60,149 bases of DNA, from the NCBI RefSeq assembly GCF_004000845.1, contig NZ_BIMA01000037.1, positions 1 through 60,149 on the forward strand. The letters run 5' to 3'. Shown one piece after another: positions 43,680-52,235 of the stretch (position 1 is its first letter; each line of letters starts with the position of its first letter). The notes below the pieces were generated by a model that saw nothing but the letters and a program-made list of their open reading frames with translations, made no database searches and was not told the DNA's origin. The position numbers and the translations under genes were made by a program. Origin of the DNA: Paenibacillus koleovorans NBRC 103111. GTDB taxonomy: Bacteria; Bacillota; Bacilli; Paenibacillales; NBRC-103111.

Positions 43680-44099
43680 ATGAAGCATTCTTCGGATTTT
43701 ATCCGGATCCATTCCTTAGCAGGCGTGCTCATGATGTACCACAAGAAGCAGGATCTCGGCCTGACAATTTCTACTGAGGAGCTTGTCATCCAGCGCCCGC
43801 ATTTGAATTACTATATCAAGCTGAAGGATATTGTCAGCATTGCCCCCTACAAGCCTCATCAAGGGAAGTCCGTTCGAATGGTGAGCAACGACGACGCTTC
43901 CCGCGAGATCGCAAGACTGAGCAGTGACTCCGGCTCGTACCGGTTTTACGTCATCCAGGCGATCATGCATAATCGGAGCGGGTTGACGGAAGTGGGTAAA
44001 ATGGAGTTCGTGCTGCCTGTAGCGAAAGAAATGCTTGAAAAAATCGGTCAATTCGGCGCCTTCTGGCCGGTCGACCGACCACCGGGTCTGAGCGATTGA
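43680..44099 (+). CDS. unknown 139-residue protein
   Basis: Not recognised. The protein is soluble and mixed alpha/beta, with a beta-rich middle (LGLTISTEELVIQRPHLNYY; IKLKDIVSIAPYKP) that recalls a small PH-like or barrel fold, and a helical C-terminus. There is no catalytic signature. It starts 9 bases after the PP2C stop, with GAGGAG within the end of that gene, and its stop overlaps or nearly touches the MFS gene. This puts it in a PP2C-unknown-exporter operon, where a role tied to the phosphatase can be guessed but not shown. Confidence 0.7.
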   Translation: MKHSSDFIRIHSLAGVLMMYHKKQDLGLTISTEELVIQRPHLNYYIKLKDIVSIAPYKPHQGKSVRMVSNDDASREIARLSSDSGSYRFYVIQAIMHNRSGLTEVGKMEFVLPVAKEMLEKIGQFGAFWPVDRPPGLSD

Positions 44100-44119
44100 A
44101 GAACGGAGTGAACGATCCA

Positions 44120-45505
44120 TTGGAAGTAGCTCTTGATAAGAAAATAGAGGAACCACATTCGCCCGAACCCCGCGTAAAGGGTAAATGGCCGGTTATGATA
44201 AGCATCGTGATCGCGATGCTCGTCGCCTCGCTCGATTCAACGATAACGAATACGACGATCCCCCATATCGTCAGCGATTTGGGAGGATTTTCATTATACG
44301 CCTGGAGCTTCGTCTCCTATATGATCGCTTCAACGGTTATGACGCCGATCGCCGGGAGATTGTCCGATATATTCGGCCGCAAGCGCGTGTTTGCTACCGG
44401 CATTCTCGTTTTTATGCTCGGCTCGCTGTTATGCGGCACTTCGCAAACGATGCTGCAGCTAGTGCTTTATCGCGGCGTGCAAGGCATCGGGGCGGGCATT
44501 CTCATTCCCTTTCCGGTCATTATCGCAGGCGATCTGTTCTCCGTAGCCAAACGAGCGGTCATCCAAGCGTTTTTCTCCGGCATGTGGGGATTATCGGCCG
44601 TTCTGGCACCTCTGTTGGGATCGTTTTTCGTGGAAGTCGCGAGCTGGAGATGGATTTTTTACATCAACATTCCGCTTTGCATTCTGTCGATTTTATTGCT
44701 GCTGCCGTATAGGGAAGTGTATGTGCCTAGGAAAGGGCCGATTGATTACGGCGGAGGCGCGCTTTTCGCAGGCGGCGTCATCTCGTTGCTTCTACTTACT
44801 GTTGTTGAAGGCAATTATTTCATCTATGCTCTTTTCAGTGCCTTATTTTTCGCAGCTTTTTACCTGGTTGAACGGAGCCACAAATCGCCTTTGATTCCCT
44901 TTTCCATTTTCCGCAACAGCCGGCTTAGCTGGATGATCGTCAACTCCTTTCTGGCGACGGCTGCATTGTTCGGTTCCGCCAACTACATCCCCTTTTTCTT
45001 GCAGGAGCAAGGGTATTCGATCTTCGTGAGCGGGCTGGCGCTGCTCGGTGAAGCGATCGGGTGGCTGCTTGTGGCGGTGCCGGCCGGTCGTTGGGTGCTG
45101 CGGTTCGGGTATCGGCCTCTGATCATTGCGGGCAATAGTCTGCTCGTTCTGTTCGGACTGCTGTGTTTGACGTTGTCGGAAAAGAGCGGTTTCTGGGACG
45201 TGTTCGGCATTATGTTTCTGGAAGGCATGGCGTTCGGCTTGATCGTGACGGTCACTACGATTGCCGCCCAGCAATTGGTGGATGCGCAATCCAAGGGCAT
45301 TTCGACTTCGCTGCAATTTTTTGCACGGAATATCGGCACGGCGGTTGGGACTACGATTATGGGTGCTTTCCTGACCAAGGCGACCGTCTTCATGGAAGGC
45401 ATCCATCAGCTGTTCCTCTATGGGTTCGTCGTATCTATTCTCGCATGGGGCTCCTCGCTGCTCATTCGTTCCTCTCGGAAGGAATCTATTGATGTAGAGG
45501 GTTGA
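44120..45505 (+). CDS. 14-TMS MFS drug exporter (DHA2/EmrB type)
   Basis: Major facilitator protein of about 461 residues with 14 hydrophobic helices, the DHA2 drug:proton antiporter layout. Motif D1-like LDSTITNTTIPHI near helix 1, motif A GRLSDIFGRKRVF near helix 2-3, and motif C-like GMWGLSAVLAPLLGS near helix 5 are present. The TTG at 44120 has GGAGTG 10 bases upstream; a TTG at 44096 overlapping the previous stop (TTGA) is an alternative adding 8 residues. The substrate is unknown. It is probably cotranscribed with the PP2C and unknown genes. Confidence 0.85.
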   Translation: MEVALDKKIEEPHSPEPRVKGKWPVMISIVIAMLVASLDSTITNTTIPHIVSDLGGFSLYAWSFVSYMIASTVMTPIAGRLSDIFGRKRVFATGILVFMLGSLLCGTSQTMLQLVLYRGVQGIGAGILIPFPVIIAGDLFSVAKRAVIQAFFSGMWGLSAVLAPLLGSFFVEVASWRWIFYINIPLCILSILLLLPYREVYVPRKGPIDYGGGALFAGGVISLLLLTVVEGNYFIYALFSALFFAAFYLVERSHKSPLIPFSIFRNSRLSWMIVNSFLATAALFGSANYIPFFLQEQGYSIFVSGLALLGEAIGWLLVAVPAGRWVLRFGYRPLIIAGNSLLVLFGLLCLTLSEKSGFWDVFGIMFLEGMAFGLIVTVTTIAAQQLVDAQSKGISTSLQFFARNIGTAVGTTIMGAFLTKATVFMEGIHQLFLYGFVVSILAWGSSLLIRSSRKESIDVEG

Positions 45506-45531
45506 ATCGGGTATGATGATGGTAATATATA
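45502..45531 (+). promoter_or_regulatory. candidate promoter of the 61-residue gene
   Basis: TTGAAT (45502-45507), 18 bases, TATATA (45526-45531), starting in the stop codon of the exporter gene. Confidence 0.35.
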
Positions 45532-45568
45532 GGCTAATGGCGGACTAAGTGGACAGGAGGCAGTATAG

Positions 45569-45754
45569 ATGAGCTTCAATATCGCAGGAACCCAGGTGCC
45601 GGGGTGTGTCGTGAAAGCGATCGAGACGGGCAAGAGCAAAGCACAGGAAGTTGTGCAGGGCATGATCAACGAAGCGATCAACGATCCGACCAAAAATCTC
45701 AAACAAATGCAGCAACCTTCCGGTTTGTCGTCCTTTATCGATATAAAGATTTAA
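45569..45754 (+). CDS. unknown 61-residue protein
   Basis: Small protein (MSFNIAGTQVPGCVVKAIET...) not assigned to a family. It has one Cys (Cys13), a likely amphipathic helix in the centre (SKAQEVVQGMINEAINDP) and no membrane segment. ACAGGAGG lies 9 bases before the ATG, a promoter-like site is just upstream and a terminator hairpin follows, so it has the layout of an independent gene. Size and composition are compatible with a sporulation or stress peptide, but nothing in the sequence proves this. Confidence 0.6.
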   Translation: MSFNIAGTQVPGCVVKAIETGKSKAQEVVQGMINEAINDPTKNLKQMQQPSGLSSFIDIKI

Positions 45755-45776
45755 TTCCCATAGGACTCAAGTGTTG

Positions 45777-45815
45777 AAACCATGGAGGCCGGTTCCGGTT
45801 CCGTGGTTTATTTCT
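45777..45815 (+). terminator. terminator after the 61-residue gene
   Basis: AAACCATGGA..CCGG pairs with CCGG..TCCGTGGTTT (one bulge, one wobble), followed by TATTTCTTT. Confidence 0.6.
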
Positions 45816-45845
45816 TTCATGTGATAAAAAGGAGTGTTGTCCCGA

Positions 45846-48017
45846 ATGAAATCGATCGTATTGGCGGAAAAGCCAAGCGTTGCGAAAGAGCTGGCACGTG
45901 TGCTGGGCTGTACGGAACGCCATAAATCGCATTTTGAAGGATCGCGTTATGTAGTTACATGGGCGCTTGGGCATTTAGTGACCTTAGCGGAGCCGGAAGA
46001 TTACGATACGAAATATAAAACTTGGAATTTGGAAGATTTGCCGATGCTGCCGCAGACGATGCGGCTCAAAGTGATGCGCGAGACGTCGCAGCAGTACCGA
46101 GCGATCGAACAGCTGTGCAAACGCGGCGATCTGAGCGAGCTGATCATCGCCACGGATGCGGGGCGCGAAGGCGAGCTGGTCGCTCGCTGGATTATGGAGC
46201 TAGTGCGCTGGCGCAAGCCGTTCAAGCGGCTTTGGATCTCTTCGCAGACGGATCAGGCGATCCGCGAAGGGTTCTCGCGCTTGAAGCCGGGCGCCGATTA
46301 CAACGGCTTGTACGCCTCGGCAGTATGCCGGGCTGAAGCCGATTGGCTGATCGGCCTCAATGTGACGCGCGCGCTCACGAGCAAGTACAACGCGCAGCTG
46401 GCGGCGGGACGCGTCCAGACGCCGACGCTCGCCATGATGATGGAGCGGGAGCGGGAAATCGCCGATTTCCGCTCTGTGCCGTATTGGACCGTAACGGCGG
46501 ACTTCGGCACGCTGAAGGCCAAATGGCGTCGCGGCGAGCAGCACGACGGACGGCTCTACGACGAGGCGGAGGCGAAGGAGCTGGCGGCGAAGCTGAGCCG
46601 GGCGAAGGCGGCCGTCGAGACGGTGCGCATGATCGAGAAGCAGGAGCCGCAGCCGCTTGCCTATGACTTGACCGAGCTGCAGCGAGATGCGAACCGCAAG
46701 CTTGGCTTTTCGGCCAAGATGACTTCCACGGTGCTTCAGCGGCTCTATGAACAGCATAAGCTGGTGACGTACCCGCGAACGGATTCGCGGTATTTGTCAG
46801 CGGATATCGTGCCGACGTTCAAAAACCGGCTCCATACGATCGCTGTCGGACCTTACGCACCTTTGGTCGCACCTCTTACGCGGAAGCCTCTGCAGGTGAC
46901 CAAGCGGTTTGTCGACGACAGCAAAGTAACTGACCACCACGCTATTATTCCGACTGAACAAGTAGTGATCTTGAATGCATTAAGCGTTGAGGAGCGTAAG
47001 CTGTACGATTTGATCGTGCGCCGATTCACCTCGCTTTTTTACCCGGCGTACCGGTATGCGGAGACTAGCGTAGTGATCAATGCGGGTGGAGAGAAGCTGT
47101 TTGCAAAGGGAGTAGTGCCTAAAGAGAATGGCTGGCGGGACGTATATGGGACCGGCGGAGTAGTCGATGCTGGAGAGGAAGACGAAGAAGCTGGAGGGAC
47201 GGCCACGGATTCGGCTGAAGATCGGGCCGCTTCGAGCCAGAAGCTTCCCGAGCTGTCGAAAGGTCAGTCGCTGCAAGTACGTTCCGCGGTGCCGACTAGC
47301 CAGCGCACGCTTCCGCCGGGCCGTTATACTGAGGCGGGACTGCTCAGCCGGATGGAGAAGCATCACCTGGGCACCCCGGCGACACGTGCGGATATTATCG
47401 AGAAACTGCTGCAGACCGAGACGGTGGAGCGGAAGATGAACCGCATAGTCCCTACGGCGAAAGGCAAGCAGCTGATCGAGCTCGTCTCGAACGAGCTGCG
47501 ATCGCCGGACCTGACCGCCAAGTGGGAGCAGGAGCTGGAGCGGATTGCGCGTGGTCAAGGCAATGCCGCGGCGTTTATGGACGACATCCGCCGACAGACG
47601 ACACGGCTCGTGCAGCAAGTGAAAATGAGCAGTCAAGAGTACAAGCCTCATAACTTGACGAGCTCCAAATGCCCGGAGTGCGGAGCGAACCTGTTGGAGC
47701 GCAAAGGCAAACGAGGCAAATCGCTAGTCTGCTCGAACCGCGAATGCGAGTACCACCGGATGGCGGAACCGGCGTTGACATTCAAGCGATGCCCGCAATG
47801 CCACAAGCGGATGGAGTTGCATGAAGGAAAAGCGGGTAAATATGTTCAGTGCAAATCGTGCAATGTAATAGAAAAGCTGGATGAGTCGAGTCCTGGAGGA
47901 CGCGTAGGCCGCAAGCAGCAAGAGAAGCTGATTGAGTCCTACAGCGACAACGAATCGTTATCGTCCGGGTTAGGCGATGCATTGCGCGCTGCTTTGGAGA
48001 AGCGGAATCAGGATTAG
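45846..48017 (+). CDS. topB: DNA topoisomerase III
   Basis: 723-residue type IA topoisomerase that decatenates DNA and resolves recombination intermediates. The TOPRIM domain is N-terminal (VLAEKPSVAKEL; ATDAGREGELVAR near 105). The active-site Tyr is in TYPRTDSRYLS (near 310). A long acidic insertion (about 435-465) precedes the domain with GTPATRADIIEKLL. The C-terminus carries two zinc-ribbon motifs (CPECGANLL...CSNREC and CPQCHKR...CKSC, about 618-680), as in many Firmicute TopB. ATG 45846 has AAGGAGTG 10 bases upstream. Confidence 0.95.
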   Translation: MKSIVLAEKPSVAKELARVLGCTERHKSHFEGSRYVVTWALGHLVTLAEPEDYDTKYKTWNLEDLPMLPQTMRLKVMRETSQQYRAIEQLCKRGDLSELIIATDAGREGELVARWIMELVRWRKPFKRLWISSQTDQAIREGFSRLKPGADYNGLYASAVCRAEADWLIGLNVTRALTSKYNAQLAAGRVQTPTLAMMMEREREIADFRSVPYWTVTADFGTLKAKWRRGEQHDGRLYDEAEAKELAAKLSRAKAAVETVRMIEKQEPQPLAYDLTELQRDANRKLGFSAKMTSTVLQRLYEQHKLVTYPRTDSRYLSADIVPTFKNRLHTIAVGPYAPLVAPLTRKPLQVTKRFVDDSKVTDHHAIIPTEQVVILNALSVEERKLYDLIVRRFTSLFYPAYRYAETSVVINAGGEKLFAKGVVPKENGWRDVYGTGGVVDAGEEDEEAGGTATDSAEDRAASSQKLPELSKGQSLQVRSAVPTSQRTLPPGRYTEAGLLSRMEKHHLGTPATRADIIEKLLQTETVERKMNRIVPTAKGKQLIELVSNELRSPDLTAKWEQELERIARGQGNAAAFMDDIRRQTTRLVQQVKMSSQEYKPHNLTSSKCPECGANLLERKGKRGKSLVCSNRECEYHRMAEPALTFKRCPQCHKRMELHEGKAGKYVQCKSCNVIEKLDESSPGGRVGRKQQEKLIESYSDNESLSSGLGDALRAALEKRNQD

Positions 48018-48041
48018 AGTAGTGGAGAGGGGGGATGACGA

Positions 48042-49109
48042 ATGGACAGACGCACGTTTTTACGCCGATCGGCCGTACTGCTCTTGCTGGGCGGTGCCGC
48101 CGCATTCGGCTGGAGAACCGGCAAGCTGCCCTTCGGAATCTCGGATCGCGAGGAGGACAGGGTGTTAGACCGTCCGCTGCAAGCTGAGCTAGCACAAGTG
48201 CGCCCGGTTGCCGGCCGTCGGGACGATGGCGCGCTCCTCTCTTTCTTTATTCTAAGTGATTTGCATATCAGTCATGCTGTTGATTACCCTTCTGAGAAGC
48301 TGCAACGTGCCTTGCAAGACATCGTTGAATTTGAGACAAAGGTGGATGCGCTGATTTTGACCGGCGACCTAACCGAATCGGGCACGAACGACGACTATGC
48401 GGCTTTCCGGAATGTCATGAAGGCATATGCGTTGCCGCCGATCCACGCCAATATGGGCAATCACGAGTACTATGGCATTTGGATCGATTCGCATGGAAAC
48501 TGGAACAAAGATGCCATGCCGAATGGCAAGACGGATGCGGAAGCGAGAGCTTCGTTCATGCGGACGTTTGGATTGGACAAACCTTATCATAGCGCTACCC
48601 TGAACGGATGTCTGTTTTTGTTTTTGTCACAGGAGACGTATGTGCAAGAAACACCGGACGTGTCGGAGGGAGCCTGGTATTCGGACGAGCAGCTAAGATG
48701 GTTCCAGCAATCGCTGCAGTCGAACAAGTCCATGAAGCCGGTGTTTGTCATGATTCATCAGCCGCTGCCACCAGCCGGGCAAGACGGAGGCGCTCACCAG
48801 CTCATGCGGGCGAAGCAATTCCGCGACATTTTGAAGCCTTATACGAATGTGTTCGTTTTTTACGGTCACAACCATCAAGATTTTCGCAATGGACGGGCAC
48901 ACTATTTCAAAGAGTCGTTCCATCTGTTCAACAATTCGTCGGTCGGCCGCGTCTTGAATCGGAACATGGAGTACAAGGATGAATCCGCTTCCCAGGGCTT
49001 ATACGTACAAGTGTACCGATCAAAGGTTGTCGTGCGGGGCCGTGACTTTACGAACCGCGCTTGGCTCGAGGATGCGAACTGGTCGGTCCGGCTCACCACG
49101 ACGCAGTAA
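48042..49109 (+). CDS. Tat-exported metallophosphoesterase
   Basis: 355-residue calcineurin-like phosphoesterase. The N-terminus has a twin-arginine signal: DRRTFLRRS followed by a hydrophobic stretch (AVLLLLGGAAAFGW), so a folded metalloenzyme is probably exported and may stay membrane-anchored. Metal motifs are in order: ILSDLHIS, LTGDLTESG, GNHEYYG, MIHQPL and GHNHQDF. The substrate is unknown; phosphodiester or nucleotide phosphate release at the surface is likely. The start is 24 bases after topB with GAGAGGGGGG upstream. A hairpin terminator follows. Confidence 0.87.
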   Translation: MDRRTFLRRSAVLLLLGGAAAFGWRTGKLPFGISDREEDRVLDRPLQAELAQVRPVAGRRDDGALLSFFILSDLHISHAVDYPSEKLQRALQDIVEFETKVDALILTGDLTESGTNDDYAAFRNVMKAYALPPIHANMGNHEYYGIWIDSHGNWNKDAMPNGKTDAEARASFMRTFGLDKPYHSATLNGCLFLFLSQETYVQETPDVSEGAWYSDEQLRWFQQSLQSNKSMKPVFVMIHQPLPPAGQDGGAHQLMRAKQFRDILKPYTNVFVFYGHNHQDFRNGRAHYFKESFHLFNNSSVGRVLNRNMEYKDESASQGLYVQVYRSKVVVRGRDFTNRAWLEDANWSVRLTTTQ

Positions 49110-49116
49110 AATAGAA

Positions 49117-49180
49117 AAACGCCGCCCGACTGCCACGCCTATCAGGGCGCCACGCAGTCAAGCCGCGTTTGATATTGTTG
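49117..49180 (+). terminator. terminator-like hairpin after the phosphoesterase
   Basis: Outer AAACGC/GCGTTT and inner GACTGC/GCAGTC pairings frame a long stem-loop; the tail is GATATTGTTGTTTTT. The rest of the gap to 49437 is without recognisable genes or repeats. Confidence 0.5.
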
Positions 49181-49437
49181 TTTTTGATCCCATTTGCACA
49201 TGCACTAACACAACGGAAGCCCTACCTCTCATCCGTTCTTGCGGCTCCTAGGCCGCGCCAGTCTTGAATTAGTTGTTGTTTCTTAACGGTTCGAACTGTC
49301 TGCAGCTACAGGTTGGAACGATTGGCAATGGTAAAACGAATGGAATATTGGGTCTTCGGGGTCCAAATCTGGAGGAATCCTTGCTAAGAGGAATTGCGGA
49401 ATTGGAACTTCATTCGTTTGTTTTCAAAAACTAACTA

Positions 49438-49459
49438 TTAATTTTACAGGTAAAATTAA
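49438..49459. terminator. AT-rich perfect palindrome after the Rpn gene
   Basis: TTAATTTTAC-AG-GTAAAATTAA is a perfect 10-base inverted repeat 20 bases beyond the stop of the minus-strand nuclease. It may act as a weak terminator, but has no GC stem. Confidence 0.4.
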
Positions 49460-49478
49460 TAAATGTCAAATGAGCTTA

Positions 49479-50456
49479 TTATTCAGCTTGTTGTTTGAAG
49501 TAGTCGGCCAGCGCAATTGGCTCCAGCTTGGTCATTTCGGAGATCTCATCGATTGTAAATCCTTTCGAATGCAGAGTCGCCGCGATTTCCAACTTTTCTT
49601 GTTTTCTGCCTTGTTCAATTCCTTGCTCAATTCCTTCCTCCATTCCCTTCGCTACGCCTTCCTCAAAACCCCATCGCTTCCAGGCGGGCATCAGTTCCGA
49701 GAATTGTTCGGATTCGATTGGATATTCCTTGCGCAATTGATCCATGATCGACTTGTCCTCCTCTTCCACAGGCTCAAAATATAAATCGGCAAAAGACATG
49801 ATCAGAGCTAGCCTCGCTTGATCTAACTTGGCGGTCAAACGAAGGATCATTCGTAAAAAAGAGGTTCGCACCTGACGTCTCTCAGATTTAGTATACCCCA
49901 TTTTACTTAGCAGTGCAGCAGCGATTGGGTTTGAAGAGTCGATAAATTCTCTCCAATTGCATCGGAAGAGTTCAACATGAAAATAGTTGAAATGAACGAT
50001 ATTGTGCTCGGAAAAACGCATAGTGAACTCGGGTTTCACCGCCGATGAATCGCCATACGCAAAAAGAGCAATCGGAATAATAAGCCGATGGTCGTGACGA
50101 TGCCGTTCGAACAACCGGCTGAAATAAATAAACATTCGTTCGGAAAAGAAGGGATCTTTATACGATTGCGTCTCCAGGTGGATTAGAATATAGGCATCGC
50201 TCTCAAGCAAGCGAGTCTGTACAAGCAGATCCAACTCGCGAGTTTGTTCACCAATGACATCGACTAGTAGCTCTTGCATCAGAAGCCTAGTTTGAGCGGG
50301 ATCAATTTGACGATGCAGTTCGGGAAAAAACAGCTCCACAAATTCAAGAAAAAACGTCTGGAGCAGTTTCTTGAAAGCTTCATCATGCGGCTTGTTAGGC
50401 AGGCGACCTGCAACTTGATAGGAGGATGGAGGCTCGCAAATAATCACATTTGACAT
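49479..50456 (-). CDS. Rpn-family recombination-promoting nuclease / PD-(D/E)XK
   Basis: 325-residue protein of the Rpn/YhgA-like family, often labelled putative transposase but in fact PD-(D/E)XK nucleases that raise RecA-independent recombination and cut DNA. Typical features are the N-terminal HDEAFKKLL (about 24-32), the active-site pattern ELDLLVQ (Asp76) and HLETQ (Glu95, Gln97), and the C-terminal low-complexity EEGIEQG repeats (about 270-285) that precede a small helical domain. AGGAGG precedes the ATG. Its promoter contains a perfect LexA-like palindrome (50505-50520), so SOS induction is expected. No inverted repeats or target duplication surround it, so it is not treated as a mobile element. 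Confidence 0.85.
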   Translation of the reverse strand: MSNVIICEPPSSYQVAGRLPNKPHDEAFKKLLQTFFLEFVELFFPELHRQIDPAQTRLLMQELLVDVIGEQTRELDLLVQTRLLESDAYILIHLETQSYKDPFFSERMFIYFSRLFERHRHDHRLIIPIALFAYGDSSAVKPEFTMRFSEHNIVHFNYFHVELFRCNWREFIDSSNPIAAALLSKMGYTKSERRQVRTSFLRMILRLTAKLDQARLALIMSFADLYFEPVEEEDKSIMDQLRKEYPIESEQFSELMPAWKRWGFEEGVAKGMEEGIEQGIEQGRKQEKLEIAATLHSKGFTIDEISEMTKLEPIALADYFKQQAE

Positions 50457-50498
50457 AGGTAATCCTCCTGACGGATAAGGGGAATGTTGAATATACCT

Positions 50499-50527
50499 AT
50501 TATACAGAACATATGTTCTGAAATCAA
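50499..50527 (-). promoter_or_regulatory. sigma-A promoter of the Rpn gene
   Basis: On the minus strand TTGATT (50527-50522), a 17-base spacer and a perfect TATAAT (50504-50499). The spacer is almost completely the LexA-like palindrome. Confidence 0.75.
50505..50520. promoter_or_regulatory. LexA-like operator in the Rpn promoter
   Basis: CAGAACATATGTTCTG is a perfect 16-base palindrome whose core GAACATATGTTC equals the ideal Gram-positive LexA core. It fills the spacer between -35 and -10, where a bound repressor would block RNA polymerase. Only the outermost C/G pair of the consensus is replaced by A/T. Confidence 0.7.
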
Positions 50528-50528
50528 G

Positions 50529-50557
50529 GAAAAAAAGAGAAGCGAAGCCGCTTCTCT
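50529..50557 (-). terminator. terminator of the YeiH gene
   Basis: On the minus strand AGAGAAGCG-GCTT-CGCTTCTCT is followed by TTTTTT. The hairpin begins at the YeiH stop codon and ends 2 bases before the -35 of the Rpn promoter. Confidence 0.85.
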
Positions 50558-51573
50558 TACGTATTGCCCGTAGCCAATTGGATCAGCAAGCTGACCGAGG
50601 CGACCGTGAACCAGACGATGAGCCCTAGCAGGATCGGGCGGAAGCCGGTCTTCACCATCGAGCGGAAGTCCGCATTCATCCCTATGGCGGTGAGCGCCAT
50701 GATGATCATGAACTTGCCCAGCTTCGCGATAGAAGGGAGGCTCTCCGGAGGGATGACGCCTGTCGTGTTCAACAGCGCCGCAACAAGGAACCAAACGATG
50801 AACCAAGGAAAAATTTTGCTGAACGAAAAGTTGACGGCCGATGGATCGTCTGCATTCGCAGCGGAGCGCTTCTTCTGGTACGCCAAGATTCCGGCGAAGA
50901 TCAAGGAGATCGGAATGATCATCGTCGTCCGCGCCAGCTTCACGATCGTGCCGTAAGCGCCGGCTTCATCACCGTAGCTATAGGCGGCCGCCACGACGGA
51001 GGATGTGTCGTTGATCGCCGTGCCGGCCCACAAGCCGAAGCCGGTCTGCGTCATGTCGAACAGATGGCCGAGCGCCGGGAAGAGCAGAACAGCCACGATG
51101 TTAAACAGAAAGATTGTTGAAATCGAGTACGCGATCTCCCGTTCCTTGGCCTCGATGATTGGTGAGACGGCCGCGATCGCCGAGCCGCCGCATATAGCGG
51201 TGCCGACACCGATCAAGGTCTGCAAATTGAACGGGACACGCATGAGCCTACCGAAGCCGTAGGCGGCGAGGAAGGCGGCAGCCAGCGAAATGAGCATAAC
51301 CGACAACGATTCCAATCCGGTTTTCCACACCTGCGACAAGCTAAGTCCGGCGCCGAGTACGATGATAGCCCACTGCAGCACTTTTTTCGAGGAGAAGAGG
51401 ATGCCTTTCAGTGCGGAAGCCGGTTTGCCATACGTATGGTTGATGATCATACCGAGGACGATGCCGAAAATCGGACCGCCGATGATCGGCAGCAGCGAGC
51501 CAAGCCAAGCCGCCACCGCCGAGGGGACAAGAACGAAAAGTAGACCAGGGCCGAACGTACGAAACCAATTCAT
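50557..51573 (-). CDS. YeiH-family putative sulfate/sulfite exporter
   Basis: 338-residue membrane protein with about ten hydrophobic helices, of the UPF0324/YeiH family. Conserved motifs seen are IVLGAGLSLSQV, GTAICGGSAIAAVSPII and GTAINDTSSVVAAAYSYGDEA. Members are named sulfate exporters on genetic grounds; transport has been studied little. ATG at 51573 starts MNWFRTFGPGLLF. A promoter lies at 51627-51656. Its neighbours, a GntR regulator with a flavin monooxygenase that may release sulfite, make sulfite export a sensible guess. Confidence 0.85.
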   Translation of the reverse strand: MNWFRTFGPGLLFVLVPSAVAAWLGSLLPIIGGPIFGIVLGMIINHTYGKPASALKGILFSSKKVLQWAIIVLGAGLSLSQVWKTGLESLSVMLISLAAAFLAAYGFGRLMRVPFNLQTLIGVGTAICGGSAIAAVSPIIEAKEREIAYSISTIFLFNIVAVLLFPALGHLFDMTQTGFGLWAGTAINDTSSVVAAAYSYGDEAGAYGTIVKLARTTMIIPISLIFAGILAYQKKRSAANADDPSAVNFSFSKIFPWFIVWFLVAALLNTTGVIPPESLPSIAKLGKFMIIMALTAIGMNADFRSMVKTGFRPILLGLIVWFTVASVSLLIQLATGNT

Positions 51574-51626
51574 AACGCGTGTCCCCTTACATGGATGATG
51601 GGTATGGAGGCAACTTGCATGGCTCC

Positions 51627-51656
51627 ATCATAATAGGGGGGATTTCATTAAGTCAA
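51627..51656 (-). promoter_or_regulatory. promoter of the YeiH gene
   Basis: On the minus strand TTGACT (51656-51651), 18 bases, TATGAT (51632-51627). Confidence 0.5.
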
Positions 51657-51704
51657 ATTAGAATAACTTATAACAAGTATAATAATTCAGTATGCGCCAA
51701 AATC

Positions 51705-51726
51705 AAAAAACCGGGCATAAGCCCGG
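51705..51726 (-). terminator. terminator of the zinc-ribbon gene
   Basis: On the minus strand CCGGGC-TTAT-GCCCGG is followed by TTTTTT, a classic short terminator. Confidence 0.85.
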
Positions 51727-51745
51727 CACATTGAAACAACATTAT

Positions 51746-52015
51746 TTATTCGACGGCTTTGTAATCCTTCAAGTACAGGAAAGCGGCGCCGATAAGTCCG
51801 GCTAGCAGCGGAGCGTAATGGCTGAATACAATAGAGAAGGTCACCCCGATCAAGATCGCCGCCGTATATTTCAGTTGAGGCCGTTTGTTTTCCCAATAAG
51901 TCAAAGCTTCCAGCTGAGTGCCGGCTTGCTGCAGCTCATGACCGCAACTGGCGCAGGTGAAACGCCCCGGAACCGTCTTCGTATCGCATTTAGGACAATG
52001 CTGCAACATGATCAT
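51746..52015 (-). CDS. zinc-ribbon membrane protein, about 89 residues
   Basis: Small protein with an N-terminal zinc ribbon (HCPKCDT...FTCASCGHEL, two CxxC pairs about 5-28) and two hydrophobic segments (YTAAILIGVTFSIVF and PLLAGLIGAAFLYL). No function is assigned. Starts at ATG 52015 or 52009 are possible: GAGAGG suits the first, AGGTGAT the second. It has its own terminator. It sits between the YeiH exporter and the GntR regulator on the same strand, but no link is shown. Confidence 0.7.
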   Translation of the reverse strand: MIMLQHCPKCDTKTVPGRFTCASCGHELQQAGTQLEALTYWENKRPQLKYTAAILIGVTFSIVFSHYAPLLAGLIGAAFLYLKDYKAVE

Positions 52016-52235
52016 CACCTGAACCTCTCATCATCCCGCTCACATTTTAATCATAGTAAACAGGTAGGATTTATTGATTTAATCTTAACCGAATGATTTC
52101 CATTTTACAAGTACCCAGCGACAAAAAAAATCACCGGCCTTGTACTCCCGTTGGCGGAAGTGACAGACTCGATGATTTTAGTGTATCCACCCGCATCGGA
52201 ATGGTTACAGCTGATCGTAGCTGAACTTAAAAAAG

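Noticed and set aside
49181-49437. Gene or element between the phosphoesterase and the Rpn gene
   Set aside because: No frame of credible composition with a ribosome site on either strand, no repeat and no RNA-gene fold could be supported.
49479-50456. Insertion sequence (Rpn proteins are often called transposases)
   Set aside because: No terminal inverted repeats or target duplication; the gene has its own regulated promoter and the PD-(D/E)XK family is not a transposase.
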